From Seminavis robusta (Eukaryota > Bacillariophyta > Bacillariophyceae > Naviculales > Naviculaceae): a stretch of 64,000 nt of DNA. The translations under genes were made by a program, and so were the position numbers. A model generated the notes under the pieces. That model saw only the letters and a program-made list of their open reading frames with translations. It had not been told where the DNA came from and did not search any database. The DNA lies in NCBI GenBank assembly GCA_903772945.1, contig CAICTM010000156.1, positions 1 to 64,000 on the forward strand, in the 5' to 3' direction. The first letter of the stretch is position 1. Each line of letters starts with the position of its first letter. This document shows, piece by piece, positions 11,827-22,461 of this stretch.

Positions 11827-13259
11827 CTAGAAAGGAGTAAACTCCTTGTCAATGATGCTCTTGTGGTTGCCCATGGTGCCATGGCTGACCATGGCACCCA
11901 AGGCATCGACTACAATGCGCAGAGCCATCAGACTTGTGATATCTGCATGATCGTAGGGAGGGCTGACTTCCACTACTTCCATTCCACACAGGCCTTCCTT
12001 TGCCACCAATCCAACCAGCTTGAGAGCTTCTCGGGGCAACAAGCCGCCGGGTTCGGGCCACCCTGTACCAGGAACAAAGGCCGCCTCGATCGAGTCAATA
12101 TCATAAGACATGTACACAGCGTCGCAGCCATCCCAGGCCAACTCCAAGGCCATTTCAGCAACCTTCTCAATACCAAGATGCTCAATGTCATCCATGGTGA
12201 AGATGTTGGTCTCTCGCTCGACCATGATGGGGACAGCGGGTCGAGGAACTTGCCATCCTCCAATGCCAATCTGGACTAGATTCTGTAGTGTCAAACGAAA
12301 AGAAGCAGCTGGTTAGTTAGGTCCTTGACAACATAGCAGAGCAGGTTCAAACTCAAACAAGCGCACAGCCTGCAAAAACAAGCCACTTTCCTTGGGGTTG
12401 ACATTGGGCAAGTTGGTAGCATGAAAGTACGGAGTGGTATGCATCCTCTCGTCCAAATCCTTCTCCTGAATATCGGCATGACGATCGACATGAATAATAC
12501 CAATATTCTTGGTGGTGACACTGGCAATACCTCGCACAGTGGGAAATCCGATGGAGTGATCACCACCCAGAATAATGGGCATGGTCCCAGTGCTAGCAAT
12601 GTGAGCAATACCATTACTGATTTGATCAAAACTCTTTTCGAGGTTGGCAGGGATGGTGAAAATATCTCCTGCATCACAGAGCGTCATTGATTCGCGCAAG
12701 TCAATGCCCTTTTCGTAGTTGTAAGGGGTGTACAGAGCCGAAATGCGGCGAATGCCCTGTGGACCAAAGCGAGTTCCAGCACGGTAGGTGCATCCACCAT
12801 CAAAGGGAACACCCACGACCGTGGCATCATAATCTCCTACGTTACGAGCATCTTCCACGTAGGGGGCCTTCAAGAAGGTATTAATACCAGCAAAGTGTGG
12901 TAATTCACCGCGGGAAAAGGTCGGAATAGTCTTGTCTTCGATACTGCTGGCTCCAGGGAGACCCATCTCGAGGGCATGAGCAGTTTCCTTGTCGGCCATC
13001 GTGGTGGGGATGTCGGCTTCCTGAAGCAGTGAGGTGCAATGACATGGTAAGATCTTGTTGTTCCTGAAATTTTGCAGCTAGCACCGAACCTGCTCATGCG
13101 CAGCACCTCATATCTTACCTTGAGGGCAGCCTTCCACCCCTTGGTCATCTTGGGCGACATGGGGTCGGGATGATGCGAACGCACATGTTGCAATGCGAGA
13201 CGTGCTTGACGCTTTGTTGCCGCAGCGACAAGCCTACGGGCGGCTAAGGCGGTGGTCAT
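11827..13259 (-). CDS. Mitochondrial ureohydrolase, guanidine hydrolase/agmatinase-like
   Basis: Three exons on the minus strand: 13259-13119, 13020-12391, 12282-11827; 408 aa. Exon 1 encodes an Arg/Ala-rich presequence (TALAARRLVAAATKRQ), predicting mitochondrial import. The rest is a full ureohydrolase: GGDHS (about 199-203), DRHAD (226-230) and DID (318-320) supply all six ligands of the two-metal site that hydrolyses guanidino groups to release urea. Several features fit the recently described guanidine hydrolase group better than classic agmatinase or arginase: Arg inside D-R-H-x-D, DLDERMHTTPYFHAT, and Trp in PGTGWPEPGG. That substrate assignment is inference. The second intron (12283-12390) appears to start with GA instead of GT; an in-frame GT alternative at 12401 would drop four residues. 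Divergent neighbour of a mitochondrial carrier. Confidence 0.87.
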
Positions 13260-13864
13260 GGTGCTCAACAATCCTTCAGTATGCTTCTGCTTTTGTACTT
13301 CCAAGAGTATACTGACTTGCTTCAAGAGTTGGTTAGGTTGAAGCAGGGGTATCAGGTCCTCGTATCAGGTCCTCGTACGAACAAGCTACCGGTAGAACCA
13401 GTCGATCGAATCAGCAGACCTTGGATATCCACGGTGGTATCTTGATGGAGGCTGCTGCGCTAAAAGTCAATCGAATCGAATCCTTTTGGAAAGGCTTCAT
13501 CCAGGGCTTCAAAGTGATGGCAGGTTGTCACGGAGCCATCATGGTGGATCCATGCAAACCAGTCCTTGCTGAATGCATTCTGAAACTGACGTCAGTCGCT
13601 GAGTCACTGTAGAAGTTTGAGTACAACAAACGGTAAACTGTTTATACGGTGGAACCGTGCACTTGAAGCTTCACTCAATTGAAGTTCCGTTGACAGCCCC
13701 AGAAGCATTGCTGGATCTTTTGGATCTTTTACTTCGATGATCGAGCATCAACTTCTTTTCACAAGAACTCAAGCCCTTCCACAGTTTAGTGCCGCCTCCA
13801 TCTGCCTGCGATAATAACACTACCACTTCTATCTTCAAGACCAAGCACTCTAGTATTATTTACC
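13260..13864. promoter_or_regulatory. Divergent upstream region, ureohydrolase and carrier
   Basis: About 600 bp between the outward-facing ATGs of two mitochondrial genes. It contains a perfect 13-bp tandem pair, ATCAGGTCCTCGT, at 13351-13376. A 63-codon open frame at 13421-13612 has no support. Confidence 0.45.
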
Positions 13865-14810
13865 ATGGCACTGTCAGACTCTTGGATTGATTTTCTGGCT
13901 GGTTGGTGCAGCGGCGGAGCTGCCGTCATGGCTTGCCAACCCGTGGATACCGTCTTGACTCGACTTCAGGCAGGAGAAAAACGACTGGTGACGGCCCGTG
14001 GACTGGTACAAAACGTTGGCATGTCCAGTTTGTGGCGTGGCTCTTCGGCCATGATTGGTGCCGTGCCCATGCAAAATGCCTTGCTCATGGGTGGATATGG
14101 TATTGGAAAGCGATGGAACAAAGAGGAGGGTGCTCTCACGGCCATTTTTGTCGGTGGGTGTGTGGGTGGTATTGCACAATCCTTCCTCATGTCTCCTGTG
14201 GAATTAATCAAGGTCAATCAACAGGTAGCGATGGAACAATCTGCCTTGGCGACTGGGAAAAAAGTCGTTAGCGTCACCATGATCCAGCAGAAGGCGGCCT
14301 GGAGAGGATTGGGAGCGACGCTTTTGCGAGATGGTATCCCTCATGGAGTGTGGTTTGTATCGTATGAAGTCGCCAAGAATTTTTTGGAAGAAAATTCAGG
14401 CATCAAAAGCGATGACAAGGCTGCAACCACCAACTGGAGTATTCCCTTGGTATCGGGTGCATTTGCTGCCACTGTCGCGTGGGTAAGCAACTGATCGTCA
14501 CAGTCGGCAACCTGCTCGTTTGTATTCTTGTCTGCGTAAATTTCTGATCCCTGATTTTTGATTTCCGTTGGTACCATAGGGAGTCGGATACCCATTTGAT
14601 TTGATCAAGACGCGCATTCAAGCCAGTACTAGTACGGCAGAAGGCACCATTTGGGGCACTGCTCAGACCCTCATCAAAGAAGCCAATGGCAACGCCTTGC
14701 AAGGATTGTATCGAGGATTTGGATTGAAACTGGTGCGATCTGTACCAGCTTCTATGATTGGCTTCACAACCTATGAACTGGTCAAGGATTCCATTGAGCG
14801 GTGGGAATGA
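13865..14810 (+). CDS. Mitochondrial carrier family (SLC25) transporter
   Basis: Two exons, 13865-14482 and 14580-14810, joined across a 97-bp GT-AG intron in phase 0; 282 aa, the usual size for the family. Three repeats are visible, each with the P-x-D/E signature after an odd helix: QPVDTVLTRLQ (about 25-35), SPVELIKVNQQ (about 113-123) and YPFDLIKTRIQ (about 210-220). The first repeat lacks the canonical basic residue three places after the acidic one, so its matrix salt bridge is atypical. The proteins of this type nearest in feel are the carnitine/ornithine/basic amino acid carriers, but I cannot fix the substrate. Its divergent pairing with a mitochondrial guanidino-hydrolysing enzyme suggests transport of a basic nitrogen compound; that is inference. 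Confidence 0.9.
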
Positions 14811-15538
14811 GTGGTTCCATTGACTGACTGCTGGATGGTTAGCTAGCTAGCTGAAACTTGCAGTCAGATATTGCTATTAGATATCCCATTGCAATAGATA
14901 GATATCATTCTTAAAAGCACGGTTACAAAGTCAAGTGTAGCAATCTAACATGTTATGTATGGTGCAGTGGGTGCGACAACACTAGAACTCGCAACTTGAA
15001 AGGAAAGACACCGGACTGGCTCAGGTACGGTACCCTTGATTCCAAGCTCGAGCCCCAATGCAGACGGGCCAGGCTCCAAAGTCATGCAATGTTGCCCAAT
15101 TGGTCACCCCTACCGGTATCTATCTAGCTAGCATTGCTGAAACATTCTACAGTGCGTCGCCGAGCGGCCAACCAAACGCAGCTACACCCAGCAAAACAGC
15201 GTAGGTCGAATCTCTGCTTGTGATTTGATTCAAAATCGTCGACTACCGTACCCCTAGTGGAGGAGATCAACTACAGAAGCATCCGAGAAAATGCTTGATG
15301 CTACCGAACAAGCTGCTGTTTAGCGTTTTTTAAATGATTAGACTATTGTGCTTCCATAGACTTGTGATTCAATTCTACTTGTAACTAATTATTCCAGGAT
15401 AGTACAAATGTTTCAAAAAATACCTCTGCCATTGATTGGATGGAGCCTTCAAAAGCCAATTGTCGCTGCATCACATCCTCTCCAAATATATGGACACCTC
15501 CAAAGGTATGCAAACACAAAACTGAAAAGAGAAACTCT
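14811..15538. other. Convergent intergenic region
   Basis: No gene seen. Holds the 3' ends of the carrier and the EamA-like gene. GCTAGCTAGCT lies at about 14840-14850 and a GGTACGGTACCC palindromic patch at about 15025. Confidence 0.45.
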
Positions 15539-16264
15539 TTAGAGGCCTTCACCTTCGTCATCCATTCCGACCAGGCTGATGCCGATGGCAATCATGACAA
15601 CTCCACTCCATCCTCGCACCGTCAGCGTCTCTCCCAATGTCAGGAATCCCAGGACAGTACCGAACATGACACTGCCACCAATGATAATGGGAATGGATTG
15701 CATGGCCTGGACACCCATTCCACTGACACAAAATGAAATCATTTCGGCAGCACCAACAGCAAATCCTGCCAAAATGGCCCACTGTACACCTGTCCAATCC
15801 CACATCAAGAAATCCTCATCCTCGCCTTCCGCACCAGTCTCAGCAATTTGGGTATGATACAAGACCACACCTCCCAACAAAACGCAGCCCAGAAGAGCGG
15901 CCACAAATTGGAGAATGACACCTCCCAGGATAGGGTTGATGGATGCAGATCCCTTCTTTATAAAGATGTTGTACAAGGCATAGCAAAGAGCACATGCCAA
16001 GGCAGGTCCAATCCAAAGAGCCAGTGGCGGACTGGCCTTTTCAATCACACCTTCACCCAACAGGCGAGCATCTTCGATCCTGGCGACCAAGGGGGTCTTT
16101 TCTCCCGCAGCTAACGATGCGATGCTACTGCGAGAGCGCAAAGATCGTAGGGACCGGTTGCTGTTGATTCCTGGAGAATCAAAGTGAATACGACCACTGA
16201 TGGAAGAGTGGCGGGGGGAATGGATTTGAGGTCCAGAACCTGCTCTGGATTGGAAAGAGCCCAT
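15539..16264 (-). CDS. Half-size EamA/DMT-like membrane protein
   Basis: Single exon, 241 aa. The N-terminal 75 residues are Ser/Arg-rich and hydrophilic. Then come five hydrophobic spans: about 81-101 (ALWIGPALACALCYALYNIF), 111-135, 158-183, 187-208 and 217-234. The last half has the drug/metabolite transporter look: GMGVQAMQSIPIIIGGSVMFG, then TLGETLTVRGWSGV, matching the EamA loop in which a Gly-Glu pair precedes the final helix. A complete EamA protein has ten spans, so this is a one-unit version, likely a dimer, or a small nucleotide-sugar-transporter relative. Substrate unknown. Confidence 0.7.
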   Translation of the reverse strand: MGSFQSRAGSGPQIHSPRHSSISGRIHFDSPGINSNRSLRSLRSRSSIASLAAGEKTPLVARIEDARLLGEGVIEKASPPLALWIGPALACALCYALYNIFIKKGSASINPILGGVILQFVAALLGCVLLGGVVLYHTQIAETGAEGEDEDFLMWDWTGVQWAILAGFAVGAAEMISFCVSGMGVQAMQSIPIIIGGSVMFGTVLGFLTLGETLTVRGWSGVVMIAIGISLVGMDDEGEGL

Positions 16265-17660
16265 GGTATATTTCTTTGCTTGTCTGTTTGGTTTGCTGAT
16301 TTCGAGTTGAAATTTTTATGTTTGGATCTGCCGAAGCCTATGAAGGAGGTAAACTGGAAAGTGCCGATCCTGTTGGAGGTTGTTCCAACGGACACTGCGG
16401 ATCTGATATCTACGTCACTTTGTACTGTGAAACGTTTCTTGCAGTGTTTTGAAGGCGGATCTATCGACTTGTTGGGTACTGATAGTCTAGCTTAGATTCT
16501 TGGATGTCTTCCTCTTGTCAACGCCTCTGTTGAAAGATAACTGGGAGACTTGCTTCACTCGATCACAGAATCAGACATCCTTTTGGCGTTCGGTACGCCA
16601 GGCTGTAAAAGGCCCAGCAGGGTAGGTGTCAAGTGTCAAGGCAAAAGAGGGAGAAGCTGAAGTTTGACACCCCCGCCCATTTTCTTTCGCTGTGACTTGC
16701 CGGTACTATTAATAGTATGACATACTTGTCAAGAATCTGATGATGATGGATGCAGCTGCAAAAGGATCCACCTGGGTCATCGTTCTGGGGATATTCTGGT
16801 CACGATGGTGCACTCCAACCTTATCCTTCGAATGATGATAGAATGATTCAATCGAATGAATCGATTCAATTCGATTCGATCATTTCTTTGAGAGAGGGTC
16901 GAGTTTTCCACTCAAGTTTCGTGCCTCATCACCACGATGTTTGGGTGGGCCCCGGAGAAGGGTATCCTTGGCATACTGTGCTGGTACGGCATGGCATATC
17001 AATTGCAATGGCCACAAAGGAAGATAGCTATCATAGCTAGATACCGGTGCAGGGTGCTCAAGTCGTATGTCCGCACAAGCTCGACTTGATGGAAAATCTT
17101 GAGTCATGACTTCCTTGAGTTTTGTAAGGTACAGTACCGTTACTGCTACGTATGACATACATGTTTTGGCATCGTACAGTCAAAACCGTCTACGGGTACC
17201 GGTAGCTCTGCATACCGGTGCGGTAGCTAGCTAGAGAAGCTAGACTATCTGGCTAGAGCTAGAGTACACTGTAGTTGCTTTGGAGAAACAGAACGAGCTT
17301 CAGCGATTCTAAAATGTGAGGAGAAAGCGCTTTGGCCGGTCGGACGTCATGCACATGATCACTTTTTCTCGTCTCTCGCTGAAATGCAAAGGATCGCATG
17401 TGGCGATCCCGTTGGAGGCAGTTCAGGTTTTGCAGGCCAATATACACGACCGTCTCTGCTTTATCCCTTTCTTATTTGTGTTCCGTTGCTGCAAAGCCGC
17501 AATACTGGACTGCCATCAAGAGTTCATGTAGGTTGGTCAAGGACATTGGGAGGTTGTTGGATTTCTCTTTGGAGGGTGTTGGTCGCCCTGGACTATTATT
17601 AGCAGCGGCAATTCGACTGACTGCATCAATCAATCAAATTGGCTTTGACACGGGGTATGC
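16265..17660. other. Long divergent intergenic region
   Basis: About 1.4 kb between the EamA-like gene and the 1237-aa gene. GATTCAATTCGATTCGAT-like repeats lie at 16840-16880 and ACCGGT/GCTAGCTAG clusters at about 17190-17240. No coding family recognised. A 5' exon of the next gene could end near 17655 (GTATGC) with an acceptor at 17720, but this is unproven. Confidence 0.4.
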
Positions 17661-20600
17661 ATGGAGAGGACAAATTATCAGAAAGGAAAGGTTACTCCGA
17701 AAGCGTCAGTCAATTTTTCCAGAGCCATGGAACTTCTCAACTCCATAAAGAAACAGCGAGAGCTCTTCTCTCAGACTTTGTCGACGACCAAGATGCCACG
17801 AGAGCTAGCGTTAGATTCCAGAGACGAAATTACCTCCCCTTTCAGCTCCGCGCCTTTGACAGATACCACGAGAAAGCCATTAAGCCCAAAGAAGACATCC
17901 AGCGGTGGCGGCGACGCTAGACTTCTTGTATCATCGCTTCGAAGCAAGCGCGAAGACTTGATTAAGAGATTCGAAAAGGCAAACTTGACTAACCACAAGG
18001 TCGCACCAACATCGTTAAATGAAGATGCCGAAAACTACTCGGCGGTGAAGAAGAGATCATCCTTGGATTCTGCAATAGCAGCAGCACCGTCGCTACCTTC
18101 CACAAAGCCTGCAGATAACACAAGGCGTCAGTCCTGGTGTACCCCCAAACAGTCTTTTACAAAAGAAAACAGCAAGTCCTTCGACAGGCAAAGCTCAATA
18201 ACCGAACAAAGCCTGAAGCCTGTTTCGGAAGCATTGGCTACCTTCGAGAAGAAGAATGGTAAGTCAACCCCACGGCCGCCGCCTGGCAAGGATACATCCT
18301 GGATCCGGACACCAGAGAACAGAGATTCTTTGAATGCAAAATCTGAAGCTTCTCGACCGTGTCCTACTGTAGAGACCAGTCAAAGGTCTTCTCTTCGTAA
18401 ACCCCAAGCCAGTGAAATTGTCGCAACGCCGGATAGGACATCGAAGAAACTGGTGGGAAGCAATGCTGCGTGGATGAAGCAACAGGGCTCTGACAAGAAG
18501 AGCAAGGGAAGCGACCAGAAGGAACAAACGACTGTTCCCGCCAGGAAGTCATTGGATGCAGCTTGGATCAGGAATGGTACAGGTAAAACACTTGTATTAC
18601 CGAAACAAGGTGGAGCACGTAGCATGTCCTGGATCAAACAACAAAACGCAGCCACCACCCCTATCAAGAAGACACCAAACGCTGATCGCGTGAAGACGAA
18701 GGAGACTACAGAATCCGTTGACAGCGGCAACAGGACTGAGAGCAGCAACAGCGATGAATCATCTCCTCTTCATACACCTGCTGAGCGAGCATTTCCATCG
18801 ACTGAGAAGATAGATTCCTATCAGAGAATGTCAACCACGGGCAGATGTGTTGTCTCCCCGCAGTCAAACACCGGGTTCGCAACATCCTTGTCACCGACAA
18901 AGGATGTAGGAGGGAAGCGAAAGCTTCAGCCTGAACTAGCATGGGCAGCAAAAAAGAAACCCGAGGGCTCCCCCAACCTAGTTCCTATCTATCGAGGTTC
19001 TTTCTCGGCAGTGCCGTCTCAGGCCTTCTACCACGAGAAAGGAAAGTCAGCAACCCTTGCTGCATCGTGGGTCAGGCCGGGCAATAGATCGAAGGCCACA
19101 AGCAAACCAGATAAAGAAACCAATTGCGGAGAGAACGAGGAATCGCCAGACAAGCCGTCTTGGAGTAGTAAGAACAATCTGACGTTGACAGACGACGTCG
19201 ACAATAACAACCACAGTGATGAGATCGAGAGCGAATTGATCAGTTCACTCAAGCGAAAGTGCGTTGAGGATCCAACAAGGCTGAAGAAATGGGGCTTTGG
19301 ACAACAGAGAAGTCAAATCAGAGATAGTGGAGGATTGCGACGGAAATCGACTGGTGATGTCTCATGGATTAGGGCCAACGTGAGTCCTACCGCCAGAAAA
19401 GCTCCATGGGTTCAGGCTTTGGAGCGAGTCGATAGAAGCTCTCCTGCTTCTCCTTCGTTCCAGATGAAGAGAACTTCCTTGGTCTCCTCTCCAACACTTC
19501 AAGCCAAGAAACGAGAGCACGACAGAAGCCACAGACGACGGAATTCCCAGCCTTCTACGGGGAGACTCTTTTTCAACGCTGTTGCAGGACCGCTTCCACC
19601 ATCACCACCCTTTGTTGCGACCTCGACTAATACAGTGAATGAATCAATTAGTACGGACAAGAACGAAGACAAGGTTGCTCGAGACACCAGAGAAAGCCCC
19701 GAATCTAGATCGAGCGAATCCAGCGAGCGCGATGAACCCCAGTTGAAGCCATTCAACGACAAAGTATCTCTCTTTGAGCCAAGGAAGCAACTTTCCGATA
19801 CATTCAACCCGAACGATGGCGTGAAAGCCGCGAAAATGTATTGGGAATCTCCAAAACGACTGGGTGGCAAGAAGCAACTGTCGGCGTTCACAAAGGTTGC
19901 GGCAGAGAAGCCGACAAAGGTTGTTGCAGAGAAAAAGACGAATATCTCTTCTTTGATAAACGCGATGGAAAAGTTCTCAATGGGTGAAGAGTTTGAGGTC
20001 GTTGGGGATATCGATGATGAAATCGAAGCAGAAGAAGCAGCAGAAGTACTTCCAGCGGATGAAGAAGTCGTTGTTGGTATGCACCCCGACGATGACACAT
20101 GGGTCTCACGAAGTTCGGGAGAGAACTCAGATCCAGAATTCATCGAGTATGGCGACGCCAACTTCATGATAACTACTACCGATAGAAGTGAGGAAGGCCA
20201 AGAGCATTGTGAGCCTACCGATATCCGAATGAACGCGTGCGAAGAAACCTCCGAAGGCAGCACGTACAAGATTGATAACTACCACAAGGACTTCAACGAG
20301 TCCATACCGATACAGAGTCCATGGATTCATCCCAATGACACGTATGCTGCCGGCTACGGTATTGACCGATCTGCCATGACCATTGTTTCTGTTGTACAGA
20401 GTCCTTCGAAACAAGGCTGTGATAGTGCAGTCGACGAGGAGCAGGCGGCTTTGAAGCGTCAGGACCAGAGTTCCAGCTCCAGCGCAAAGTCAAAAAGAGG
20501 CAAGAGTAGAGATAAGAGTCTTACGACTCGTCGGACCCACCATCAGGTGGCATGTGGCTCTCTCTTGTCGGCAACAAAGAAACCCCCGGCTCGCAGCAAG

Positions 20601-21374
20601 AGTGCACACTGCCCTGGGCAAACGACCGCGGACCCTATCTTCCAAGTCAATGACGATGATGAGCAGAAGATCATGCAGAACATCATTAAGATTCTTTCAA
20701 AGAAGGGCGAGGACGAGTTCTGTATTACCAATGGATACGAGATGGAAAACAAGCCCAGTAAGAGCATGTTCAAGAAGCTCAAGAAGGGGCTGGGAAAGTC
20801 AAGGGCGAAGGACGACATTGATCTGGCGAGTGGATACTTCCCCACGGACGAGGAAACGCTAGAGCTGATCTGTACTGACAACAGAACAACGATGAGTTCG
20901 ATTACTCGCTCTGTGAACAGCAACCCAGGCGATTCCTCGCAAAAGAGCGGCGACTCGAAACCAATGCCATTGAGCGTGTTGAATGGATTCTTCAAGGCTG
21001 CTCGAAAGTTGCAGAAGAGTGCCAAACGCAAGAAATCTCGACGACGAGGACGAAGCATGAACAGCAGCAAGCCACCGCTGGAGAGGCATTCGACAACGAA
21101 AGCCTACAACAAACAAACCCAGTCAATGGAAGCAACAGCAGAAGAAGAAGAATTCGACGCATCCGCAGATTCACTTGAAGAAGTTCAGCTGTGGCCCAGT
21201 GTTCCACAGCAGCAACCACAGCAACAGCCAATTGGGCCCTCGGTAATGATTCCTGGGGTCTCTGCGCTGACGGAAGATAGAAAATTTGGAGCATACGGTG
21301 GTCTTGCGAGTAGTCGCTCCAAGGCCTTGAACGAATCCATTACTCCAGCCATACAAAGTCTAGCATCGTGGTAG
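17661..21374 (+). CDS. 1237-aa disordered protein with recurring Trp motif
   Basis: Not recognised. One uninterrupted exon of 1237 codons, almost wholly hydrophilic (Ser, Lys, Thr, Asp, Glu) and probably disordered. The outstanding feature is a short motif, S/A-W-I/V/M-R/K, at Trp 214, 271, 302, 324, 470 and 569, with looser versions at 159, 428, 501 and 583, all in the first half; many are preceded by a Lys/Ser/Asp-rich linker. The first 110 residues include possible helices (ELLNSIKKQRELFSQ and SSLRSKREDLIKRFEKANL). The second half has an acidic segment (about 760-800, EIEAEEAAEVLPADEE) and a basic segment (about 1120-1150, ARKLQKSAKRKKSRRRGRS). ATG at 17661 opens the frame; the ATG at 17727, straight after a TTTTTCCAG acceptor-like site, is an alternative. 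Confidence 0.8.
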   Translation: MERTNYQKGKVTPKASVNFSRAMELLNSIKKQRELFSQTLSTTKMPRELALDSRDEITSPFSSAPLTDTTRKPLSPKKTSSGGGDARLLVSSLRSKREDLIKRFEKANLTNHKVAPTSLNEDAENYSAVKKRSSLDSAIAAAPSLPSTKPADNTRRQSWCTPKQSFTKENSKSFDRQSSITEQSLKPVSEALATFEKKNGKSTPRPPPGKDTSWIRTPENRDSLNAKSEASRPCPTVETSQRSSLRKPQASEIVATPDRTSKKLVGSNAAWMKQQGSDKKSKGSDQKEQTTVPARKSLDAAWIRNGTGKTLVLPKQGGARSMSWIKQQNAATTPIKKTPNADRVKTKETTESVDSGNRTESSNSDESSPLHTPAERAFPSTEKIDSYQRMSTTGRCVVSPQSNTGFATSLSPTKDVGGKRKLQPELAWAAKKKPEGSPNLVPIYRGSFSAVPSQAFYHEKGKSATLAASWVRPGNRSKATSKPDKETNCGENEESPDKPSWSSKNNLTLTDDVDNNNHSDEIESELISSLKRKCVEDPTRLKKWGFGQQRSQIRDSGGLRRKSTGDVSWIRANVSPTARKAPWVQALERVDRSSPASPSFQMKRTSLVSSPTLQAKKREHDRSHRRRNSQPSTGRLFFNAVAGPLPPSPPFVATSTNTVNESISTDKNEDKVARDTRESPESRSSESSERDEPQLKPFNDKVSLFEPRKQLSDTFNPNDGVKAAKMYWESPKRLGGKKQLSAFTKVAAEKPTKVVAEKKTNISSLINAMEKFSMGEEFEVVGDIDDEIEAEEAAEVLPADEEVVVGMHPDDDTWVSRSSGENSDPEFIEYGDANFMITTTDRSEEGQEHCEPTDIRMNACEETSEGSTYKIDNYHKDFNESIPIQSPWIHPNDTYAAGYGIDRSAMTIVSVVQSPSKQGCDSAVDEEQAALKRQDQSSSSSAKSKRGKSRDKSLTTRRTHHQVACGSLLSATKKPPARSKSAHCPGQTTADPIFQVNDDDEQKIMQNIIKILSKKGEDEFCITNGYEMENKPSKSMFKKLKKGLGKSRAKDDIDLASGYFPTDEETLELICTDNRTTMSSITRSVNSNPGDSSQKSGDSKPMPLSVLNGFFKAARKLQKSAKRKKSRRRGRSMNSSKPPLERHSTTKAYNKQTQSMEATAEEEEFDASADSLEEVQLWPSVPQQQPQQQPIGPSVMIPGVSALTEDRKFGAYGGLASSRSKALNESITPAIQSLASW

Positions 21375-22461
21375 AGCGACTTGGTTCAAAAGTGTAGGAT
21401 AGCAACTTGTAAAAACTCCTTTTTAATCCGTTACGCGACAACCTACTAGCTAGTGTTTTGAAAATCAGAGCCATTCAATTCAATTCACGTGCTGCAAAAC
21501 TGTCACTGGTCATGGAAATGCTATGGGAGGGTTGTGAGCTCCTAAATCGCGAGAGGAGCGGTTCATCTTGCCGAGGAAGATCATCATCTATCTCTGATCC
21601 TGCAAATGGGCGTCTTCCCGATCATGCTCCATGCGGCAGAGGTGCGATGCGGCGCCTCGTAGTACGTACGGTACCAGTACAATCCCGGTACCGGTACCGT
21701 CGTCTGCTCCCGCACCATAGCATGCGACGAGAAAACGCCAACACTGCGTGCGAGAAGTGGACTCGATTTGGATCTTGCCATCTCATCGAGCACTTCGCTG
21801 CTGGTCGAACTCTGTCGGGCATACCGGTATCATTTGCATGTCCGGCCAGCATTGGCAGCCATAGCTACAAGGTGCATGCTTGGCAGGTGCTTGATTTGTT
21901 CCAGCAACGGCTTTTGCAATCAAACCTGATACCGTTACTTTAACCAGCCGCCATAATTGTCGTTCCTACCTATTATGACACACAACATGGCAGATTTGAA
22001 GTTCAAATAATGAGCAACGATCTTCATTGTTTTGTGCATTGTGGTTCGAGATCTGACGATTTTGTGGAGGATTGACTTTCCCAATGCCGTGAACAAAACA
22101 TGCTAAACCATGCCTTTCAGACCGTTTCTGAGAATGCGAAAGAGATCGTGACACAGTCGCCAAAACACATGCGAAAAGCGCGCCACTGACTTTCGTAACA
22201 CACGCAAAACAATCTTTCAAAACTGCTGCCGAGTGGCTGGGTTATTGCACTCGAAGAATACCCCATGGTACCAGAAGACCAGAAGTAAAATAGTTATCCT
22301 CGACCACCAACCAAGCAAGTACCTTATCTGAATGCAGCAAGATCAAGCTCGGAACGACCTCAGTCTGCAATAACTGCCTTCCTGTTCAGAGGCTTCTCCA
22401 GTCGTTTCAAATTGAACTGTCGGTATACCCCCACACCCCCACTCCAACCGACCAGAATTCA
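21375..22461. other. Intergenic region, no gene seen
   Basis: About 1.1 kb between two plus-strand genes. A dense palindromic patch of GTACGTACGGTACC and CCGGTACCGGTACC lies at 21660-21700. A 161-codon open frame (21458-21943) runs through this patch and shows no protein-like conservation. Confidence 0.45.

Noticed and set aside
19499-20269. 256-codon minus-strand Ser-rich open frame
   Set aside because: Antisense of the 1237-aa gene; Ser runs reflect Asp/Glu codons on the other strand.
21458-21943. 161-codon plus-strand open frame
   Set aside because: Runs through palindromic intergenic sequence, no family motif, Arg/Ser-biased by the local repeats.
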